Shown here piece after piece: positions 59,125 through 64,000 of a DNA stretch of 64,000 nt (its first letter is position 1; each line of letters begins with the position of its first letter). This DNA comes from JAGVSR01 sp964589785. Lineage in GTDB: Bacteria; Pseudomonadota; Alphaproteobacteria; Rhizobiales; Hyphomicrobiaceae. Below the pieces are notes generated by a model, which made no database searches, was not told where the DNA came from, and worked only from the letters and a program-made list of their open reading frames with translations. The translations under genes and the position numbers were made by a program. The DNA lies in the NCBI GenBank assembly GCA_964589785.1, contig CAZPUQ010000009.1, positions 1 to 64,000 of the forward strand, read 5' to 3'.

Positions 59125-60969
59125 ATGAGAACTGCACGTCTGGCCGCTTGCGTTGCCGCTCTCACTGCGGCGCTCGCAGCTTCAACAGACCGGGCGTCCG
59201 CCGACCGTGTGCTGCGCAGCTTCACCAAGGACAAGAACTTCGACGAGCTGACGCACGCCGAGCACACGGCGGCCAAGACGGAAGCACGCACCCGCAAGAT
59301 CAAAAGACTGCGGGCCTGTGCCGATCCGGGCAACATGCCCCAGTCGAACGACAAGCGTGAAGGTTATCAAAACAAGATCATCGAGATCCTCGCGGCCGAT
59401 CTGGGCGCGACCGTCGATTTCTTCTGGCGTCCGTACCATGAGCGCGGGCTGACGCGCGAGACGTTCCAGAACAACGAGTGCGACGTGCTCCTCGACATGC
59501 CGGTCGAGCTCCAGTCGCTTCTGACGACCGATCCGATCTACCGGACCACCTACGTCCTCGCCTATCGCAACGATCGCAATTTCAAGTTTGAAAGCCTCGA
59601 CGACCCGAAGCTGAAGGCGCTCAAGGTCGGCGTCTTCCAGCATTCCGGCGTGCGCGAGGCGCTCGTGCGGCGGGGCTATCCGAACCTGGTGCTGCACCAT
59701 ATCGCCTACAACACCGACCTCGTGGAAGAGAACCAGCCCTGGAAGCAGGTGGAGAAGGTCGTCGACGGAGAGCTCGACGTAGCGGCCGTGTGGGGGCCCT
59801 TCGCCGGCTGGATGCCGAAGATGAAGAGCGCGCCCATCACGATTCAGCCCGTGAACATGTGGGAGGACGAGGTGCCGCTCGAGTTCGATCTCGCGATCGG
59901 CATGCAGCCCAACAGCGTCCTATTGAAATACATGCTCGACTGGGCGCTGACGCGCAAGGCGAAGGAGATCGAGGTCGTGCTCAAGGAGTATGGCGTTCCC
60001 CTCGTCCGCTGCAGCAAGTGCGCGGTCGACGGCGATCTGCCGTCCAACGGCGAGATCTACAGTCGCTTGCGCAGCGTGTCGCAGGACCGCTTCCTGAAGG
60101 AAGCTCCGCCCCGCACCCTCAGCGCCGACGCCACGCCCGACCAGCGCGTGACCAAGGAGCGCCTGGAGCAATGGCTGGCCGAAGGCGCAGACCTCAATCT
60201 GGAGCTTGCCAACGCCGTCAACGCCAACTCCGACGAGCGCGTGCGGCTGCTGATCGAGCGCGGCGCCGACGTCAACGCCCGCGACAACCAGGGCTATGCC
60301 CCGGTGCACAATGCGGCCCGCAATCGCTACGCGCATCTGGTGGTGCTGCTGGCCGAGCGCGGCGCGGATGTGAATGCGCGCGACAGCGACGGCTTCACGG
60401 CGCTCCTGCACGCCATCAACCGCAACCATGTGCCCACCATCGAGGCGATCGCGCGCAACGGCGGCAACCTGGAGCTTGCAACGCCGCAGCAGATCACGCC
60501 CCTGACGTGGGCCATCGGCGACGGCAAGTACTTCGCGGCCAAGGCTCTCATCGATTCCGGCGCGAAAGTGGACAGCGCGTCGGGTGCGCTGGGCGTCACG
60601 CCGCTGATGACGGCGGCGACGCAGATTGCGGCCAAAAGCCGGACCGGTGCGTTGACCCAGGGGCCGTCGCCGAACGACCTCGCACAGGCTCTCATTGCCA
60701 AGGGGGCCGACGTCAACCAGGCGTCTCGGGAAGGCATCACGGCGCTTATGGTGGCGGCAGGCCACAACAACGCGGCCATGATCGGCCTCCTCCTCAATGC
60801 CGGTGCCGATCCGTCGCTGAGGAACCATGAAGGGCTGACGGCAACGGAGATCGCGGAGCGGGCGCAGTTCGACAACGTCGTCGGCGCGTTGAAGCTGCTC
60901 GGGAAACAATCCGGCACGCGTGGTCCAAACAATTCCGGCGTTCCCGATCCGCCCGCGGTCCAGAATTGA
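59125..60969 (+). CDS. Quinoprotein-dehydrogenase-associated substrate-binding protein fused to ankyrin repeats (XoxJ-like)
   Basis: 614 residues. A signal peptide (cut near RASADR) is followed by an extracellular solute-binding fold (about 60-296) of the type found beside PQQ alcohol dehydrogenases (MoxJ/XoxJ), with LRACADPGNMPQSN (62-75), GYQNKIIEILAADLG and FQHSGVREALVRRGY (171-185). A CxxC pair (Cys296, Cys299) followed by GDLPSNGEIY closes it. From about 340 to 595 come five or six ankyrin repeats, e.g. LLIERGADVNARDNQG (375-390) and LLAERGADVNARDSDG (408-423). The fusion is uncommon: XoxJ-like proteins normally end near residue 300. The ankyrin part offers a protein-binding face in the periplasm. 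GGGAAAG precedes the ATG; the frame opens inside xoxF. Confidence 0.88.
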   Translation: MRTARLAACVAALTAALAASTDRASADRVLRSFTKDKNFDELTHAEHTAAKTEARTRKIKRLRACADPGNMPQSNDKREGYQNKIIEILAADLGATVDFFWRPYHERGLTRETFQNNECDVLLDMPVELQSLLTTDPIYRTTYVLAYRNDRNFKFESLDDPKLKALKVGVFQHSGVREALVRRGYPNLVLHHIAYNTDLVEENQPWKQVEKVVDGELDVAAVWGPFAGWMPKMKSAPITIQPVNMWEDEVPLEFDLAIGMQPNSVLLKYMLDWALTRKAKEIEVVLKEYGVPLVRCSKCAVDGDLPSNGEIYSRLRSVSQDRFLKEAPPRTLSADATPDQRVTKERLEQWLAEGADLNLELANAVNANSDERVRLLIERGADVNARDNQGYAPVHNAARNRYAHLVVLLAERGADVNARDSDGFTALLHAINRNHVPTIEAIARNGGNLELATPQQITPLTWAIGDGKYFAAKALIDSGAKVDSASGALGVTPLMTAATQIAAKSRTGALTQGPSPNDLAQALIAKGADVNQASREGITALMVAAGHNNAAMIGLLLNAGADPSLRNHEGLTATEIAERAQFDNVVGALKLLGKQSGTRGPNNSGVPDPPAVQN

Positions 60970-61042
60970 GCCCCCAGCAGACCGGCCGACTGCAGCACCC
61001 CCGCGGAGGACGTGTCGTGCCGCCGGCCCCGGAGACCCTTGC

Positions 61043-62014
61043 ATGACTGCCCCACGCCTCGTCACCGCGGCTCTCATCGTCGCGTTCGCCCTTGTGCAGC
61101 AGGCCTTGGCCACCACCGTCTTCGTCAGCAACGAGAAGGACAACTCGATCACCGTGCTCGATGGCAGCACGTTGAAAATCATCAAGACGATTCCCACGGG
61201 CCTGCGCCCGCGCGGCATCATGCTGTCGCCGGACTACAAGGAGCTCATCGTCTGCGTCGGCGACGACAACCGCCTCGACGTCATCGATACGGAGAAGCTC
61301 GAGGTCGTCCGCACCTTGCCCTCCGGTCCCGATCCCGAGCTTCTCGACGTCGATCCGACGGGCGAACGCATCTACGTCGCCAACGAGGACGACGGCATGG
61401 TGACTGTGCTGCAGGCGAAGGACGGCAAGGTGCTGGCCGAGATCGGCGTCGGCATCGAGCCGGAAGGCATGGGGGTCAGCCCCGACAACCGCGTTACCGT
61501 CGCGACGTCCGAGGCGACCAGCATGGCGCACGTCATCGACAACAAGGAGCTCAAGGTTCTCGCCAACATCCTCGTCGATACGCGCCCGCGCGTGGCGGAA
61601 TGGACGCCCGACGGCAAGCACGTCTGGGTCACCTCGGAGATCGGCGGCACCGTCTCGGTCATCGACGGGCAGACCTACCAGATCACGAAGAAGTTCGGAT
61701 TCGAGATCCCCGGCGTCGATCCCGACCTCATCCAGCCGATCGGCGTGCAGTTCACGCTCGACGGCAAGCGCGCCTTCATCGCGCTGAGCCACGCCAACCG
61801 CGTTGCCGTCGTCGATACGGCGACGTACGAGGTCGAGAAGTACATCATCCTCGGCCAGCGGCCGTGGCATCTCGCCCTGCATCCGAACGGCAAGAAGCTC
61901 TACGTGGCCAACGGGCTCACCAACGACATGACGATCATCGACGTGGAGAGCCTGACGCCGGAGATCTCGGTGCCCGTGGGCCGCCTGCCCTGGGGCGTCG
62001 CGGTGAAGCCGTAA
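61043..62014 (+). CDS. YVTN beta-propeller protein of PQQ-dependent catabolism clusters
   Basis: 323 residues. Signal peptide (MTAPRLVTAALIVAF, cut near ALATT), then seven propeller blades recognised by repeats such as VFVSNEKDNSITVLD (about 28-42), IYVANEDDGMVTVLQ (about 112-126) and LYVANGLTNDMTIID (about 290-304). The family is linked to PQQ-dependent alcohol catabolism; its role is unproven but probably a periplasmic scaffold or redox-partner binding. It begins 73 bases after the ankyrin-fusion stop. The ATG at 61043 restores the signal peptide; the frame opens at 60920. Confidence 0.87.
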   Translation: MTAPRLVTAALIVAFALVQQALATTVFVSNEKDNSITVLDGSTLKIIKTIPTGLRPRGIMLSPDYKELIVCVGDDNRLDVIDTEKLEVVRTLPSGPDPELLDVDPTGERIYVANEDDGMVTVLQAKDGKVLAEIGVGIEPEGMGVSPDNRVTVATSEATSMAHVIDNKELKVLANILVDTRPRVAEWTPDGKHVWVTSEIGGTVSVIDGQTYQITKKFGFEIPGVDPDLIQPIGVQFTLDGKRAFIALSHANRVAVVDTATYEVEKYIILGQRPWHLALHPNGKKLYVANGLTNDMTIIDVESLTPEISVPVGRLPWGVAVKP

Positions 62015-62075
62015 CCGGCAGCGTCGCGGGACCGCGGCAGAAGACCAAACAAGGCGCAGATTGGGAGAATACGAA

Positions 62076-62567
62076 ATGAACTCTAAGCTCAGGTCGGCCA
62101 GTGCCGCGCTGCTCGTCATCGGCGCTACCGCGGCCCTCGCAGCAAGCGGCATTTCCGTCCGCCAGGTCGCCAAGGTGGCGGGCAGCGACAAGGATGTGTG
62201 GGCCAAGGTTGGCGCCTTCTGCGCCATCAAGGACTGGCACCCCGCGCTCGCCGGATGCGAGGAGACGAAGGACGGCGACGCGACGTTCCGCACGCTCACG
62301 CTGAAGGACGGCGGCAAGATCAAGGAGAAGCTGACGGGCAGCTCCGAGACCGGCTACACCTATCAGATCGTCGAGAGTCCCCTGCCGGTGAAGGACTATT
62401 TCGCCTCCTTCTCCGCGCGGCCCGACGGCGATGAGCCGGGCAAGACCATCGTCGTATGGAGCGCCAGCTTCGCGGCCAACGGAAAGCCGGATTCGGAAGC
62501 CCGAAGCCTGATCGAGGGGATCTTCAAGGACGGTCTGAAATCGATCTCCGACGGCTCCGCGAAGTGA
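62076..62567 (+). CDS. SRPBCC-family secreted protein, MxaD-like
   Basis: 163 residues. A signal peptide (cut near ALAAS) is followed by a START/SRPBCC lipid-or-cofactor-binding fold (VRQVAKVAGSDKDVWAKVG about 27-45; W-H-P-A-L near 54; GYTYQIVESPLPVKDY about 90-105). MxaD, a relative in mxa operons, stimulates electron flow from methanol dehydrogenase to cytochrome cL. GGGAGA before the ATG at 62076 sets the start. It lies 61 bases after the propeller gene, in the same direction. Confidence 0.8.
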   Translation: MNSKLRSASAALLVIGATAALAASGISVRQVAKVAGSDKDVWAKVGAFCAIKDWHPALAGCEETKDGDATFRTLTLKDGGKIKEKLTGSSETGYTYQIVESPLPVKDYFASFSARPDGDEPGKTIVVWSASFAANGKPDSEARSLIEGIFKDGLKSISDGSAK

Positions 62568-62601
62568 CGCCTGCGGCGGGGCGGTGTTCCCACAAGCAGC
62601 G

Positions 62602-62625
62602 GGACGTTTTCCCGATTTTGCAGGG
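62602..62625 (+). promoter_or_regulatory. Shared element upstream of the DUF3617 gene (copy 3, diverged)
   Basis: GGACGTTTTCCCG then ATTTTGCAGGG; agrees with copies 1 and 2 in GGA-N-GTTTTC and TTTGC with a 2-base insertion between them. On the opposite strand it also reads TGCAAAATCGGGAA, close to TGCAGGATCGGGAA of copy 2. About 115 bases before the start at 62740. Confidence 0.4.
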
Positions 62626-62739
62626 GGCATTCGGAATCCCTGGCATTCGGCGTCCGGTCGTGACGACTGTCGAACGCCGCTGCCGACCGGCCTGCGCCGC
62701 CGGCAACGAGAGGCCGAGAAGCGTGTGAAGGGAGTACGC

Positions 62740-63264
62740 ATGACAGGGATGGGACCGAGCCGGATCGCGGCGTTGCTGATCGGATTGAGCCTCATGACAC
62801 TTGCCGTCGCGCGAGCCGAGGATGCGACCATGCCCGCGCGCAAGGCCGGCGTCTGGCAGCTCAAGACGAGCATGGATGAAGGCCGCGGCGCCCGCGAGCA
62901 ATCGATGAAGATATGTATCGATGCGCAGATGGAGGCGAATACCGTGCAGGCAAGCCTCATCGAGCACAAGAAGAACTGCGAGAAGTACGAGATCAAGAAA
63001 GACGGTGGCAGGACCATCGTCGACATGATCTGCTCCTACAACGGCCGTCATGTGGAGAGCCGCACGGAGATGGACGGCGACTTCACGAGCGCGTTCAAGA
63101 TCAAGATCTCGAGTACGACCTCGGACACCCGCGAGGCGACGCAGCAGACCATTACCGTCAAGCGCACCATCCTGCAGGACGGCACGTATGTCGGCGAGAA
63201 CTGCGGCGACTTGCGGCCCGGCGAAGCGCTGGCGCCGGATGGCACGAAGGTGCTCGTGCAGTAG
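62740..63264 (+). CDS. DUF3617 family secreted protein
   Basis: 174 residues. A signal peptide ends near ARAED. DUF3617 features: K-A-G-V-W-Q-L-K-T (about 32), MKICIDAQM (about 54) and Cys near 80 followed by a strand-rich, Thr-rich part (ISSTTSDTREATQQTITVKRT), with a final Cys in ENCGDLRPGE (about 153). Four cysteines suggest two disulfides. GAAGGGAG lies before the ATG at 62740, deciding it over the frame start at 62584. Function unknown; its place in the xoxF cluster and the nearby shared element suggest a linked role. Confidence 0.75.
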   Translation: MTGMGPSRIAALLIGLSLMTLAVARAEDATMPARKAGVWQLKTSMDEGRGAREQSMKICIDAQMEANTVQASLIEHKKNCEKYEIKKDGGRTIVDMICSYNGRHVESRTEMDGDFTSAFKIKISSTTSDTREATQQTITVKRTILQDGTYVGENCGDLRPGEALAPDGTKVLVQ

Positions 63265-63311
63265 GCTCCCGCTCCACAGGCGCCACCGGCTCAATAGCAA
63301 CCAACGTCGGC

Positions 63312-64000
63312 TCATCGCTGGCGCGGCAATGGGCAGGCCGGCGCGTCATACGCCGCGAACTGGACGGGCTGCGGCCCGCCAGGACCGGTCAGCTCGGGGC
63401 ATCCGAGCGTCTTGGCGAGCGCAGCGATGAGCTCGTCCGCGGTCTCTACGCCAAGGTAGCTGCCGCCGGTTTCCGAGGCGAGACACTTCACGTCCAGGAG
63501 CCCGCCGCCGGTCCAACTGAAATCCATCATGCGGTAGCCGATGACATGAATGGTCAGGTCCGCGGATTGAGCCTTCAGTCGCTTGGCCAGCGCGCACGGA
63601 TTGCCACCGCACGTCTCCTCGCCGTCGGTCAGGAGAACGACGACGCCCGGCCGCGTGCGGTACTCCAGGACGTCGGCCGCCTGGCGGACCGCTGCCGTCA
63701 GCGGTGTGCGCCCGGCCGGAACGATGGCATCCACGGTCGCCTGGATCCGGCCGGCGGCGTTCCTCTCCGGGCGCAATCTCAGCTCGATGTTGTCGCAGCG
63801 GTTATAGGGCCCGGGTCCGTAGGTGATGAGCCCGAGGCGGCGATGGGGCGCGACGGCGGGCAGCACCTGGCCGAGGGCCTTGCGCACCCTCTCGATGCGC
63901 ATGAATGCGTTGCCGATGCCGAGGTGGTCGCGCCCGGCCATGGACCCCGAACCGTCGAACACCAGCATCGCATCCGGCCCGCAGGTCGGAGGCTCGGGCG
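63312..64000 (-). CDS. VWA-domain protein (5' end beyond window)
   Basis: The frame is open to the right edge, so the N-terminus is missing; about 229 codons remain. A MIDAS metal site begins with D-G-S-G-S in VFDGSGSMAGRDH, followed by the conserved Thr (GRTPLT) and Asp (LTDGEETCGG). Cys pairs (TCGGNPCA; PTCGPD near the truncated start) fit a secreted or periplasmic protein. VWA proteins occur in methanol-dehydrogenase clusters (MxaC, MxaL), but this one lies convergent to the xoxF cluster, so the link is weak. Confidence 0.8.
   Translation of the reverse strand, partial: PEPPTCGPDAMLVFDGSGSMAGRDHLGIGNAFMRIERVRKALGQVLPAVAPHRRLGLITYGPGPYNRCDNIELRLRPERNAAGRIQATVDAIVPAGRTPLTAAVRQAADVLEYRTRPGVVVLLTDGEETCGGNPCALAKRLKAQSADLTIHVIGYRMMDFSWTGGGLLDVKCLASETGGSYLGVETADELIAALAKTLGCPELTGPGGPQPVQFAAYDAPACPLPRQR

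Noticed and set aside
1..64000. tRNA, rRNA, integrase, transposase or prophage genes
   Set aside because: I looked for cloverleaf-like and transposase/integrase signatures on both strands and saw none; a tRNA scan would be more reliable than reading.

Overview
The window is GC-rich (roughly two thirds G+C by eye), densely coding, and free of rRNA, tRNA, CRISPR, prophage or insertion-sequence signals. The genes point to a methylotrophic alphaproteobacterium, most likely of the Hyphomicrobium/Methyloceanibacter type. Evidence for this is a lanthanide-type PQQ methanol dehydrogenase (XoxF) with its periplasmic partner proteins, an NAD-dependent formate dehydrogenase almost co-linear with the Pseudomonas sp. 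101 enzyme, FNR/FixK-type boxes, NnrS proteins and rhizobial-style TonB receptors. The species assignment is inference.

Layout. 1-10955: a type I secretion locus, with the 3' part of a giant repeat adhesin, a TolC-type channel, an ABC exporter with a degenerate C39 domain and an HlyD-type adaptor. 10956-17362: aquaporin, a GMC/cholesterol-oxidase-like enzyme, a small secreted protein, and a formate dehydrogenase unit (LysR regulator, fdh, HPP membrane protein). 17638-25925: a same-strand, mostly overlapping cluster of Crp/Fnr regulator, TonB receptor, substrate-binding protein, permease, ATPase and two NnrS proteins. 25960-34335: a DUF2950/DUF3300 pair, a formylglycine-generating enzyme, an outer-membrane protein, the sulfatase it probably matures, and an AraC regulator. 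34916-39030: siderophore-type TonB receptor plus PepSY reductase-like protein. 39132-48939: housekeeping and stress genes (CPBP protease, Hsp20 behind a FixK-like box, a 56-residue membrane micropeptide, a prim-pol primase, a ClpP-fold protease, a DksA-like protein, a patatin lipoprotein, an AI-2E family transporter, a beta-barrel protein, NhaC). 47479-51728 on the minus strand reads arcD-arcA-nhaC, the arginine deiminase arm without arcB/arcC. 52262-54505: MarC, a secreted TraB/ChaN-like protein and a REP-like repeat pair. 54515-64000: a divergent histidine kinase/response regulator pair, then xoxF, a substrate-binding-protein/ankyrin fusion, a YVTN beta-propeller, an SRPBCC (MxaD-like) protein, a DUF3617 protein and the 3' part of a VWA-domain gene.

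How the parts fit. XoxF oxidises methanol in the periplasm and Fdh oxidises formate to CO2 in the cytoplasm, so both ends of dissimilatory C1 oxidation are present; the formaldehyde steps, the XoxG cytochrome and PQQ synthesis are not in the window. A sequence element repeated upstream of xoxF, the ankyrin-fusion gene and the DUF3617 gene suggests one regulon, possibly run by the adjacent two-component pair. The Fnr-TonB-ABC-NnrS cluster looks like a low-oxygen or nitric-oxide responsive uptake system for an unidentified, probably metal- or haem-related ligand. These two regions are the best candidates for undescribed biology.
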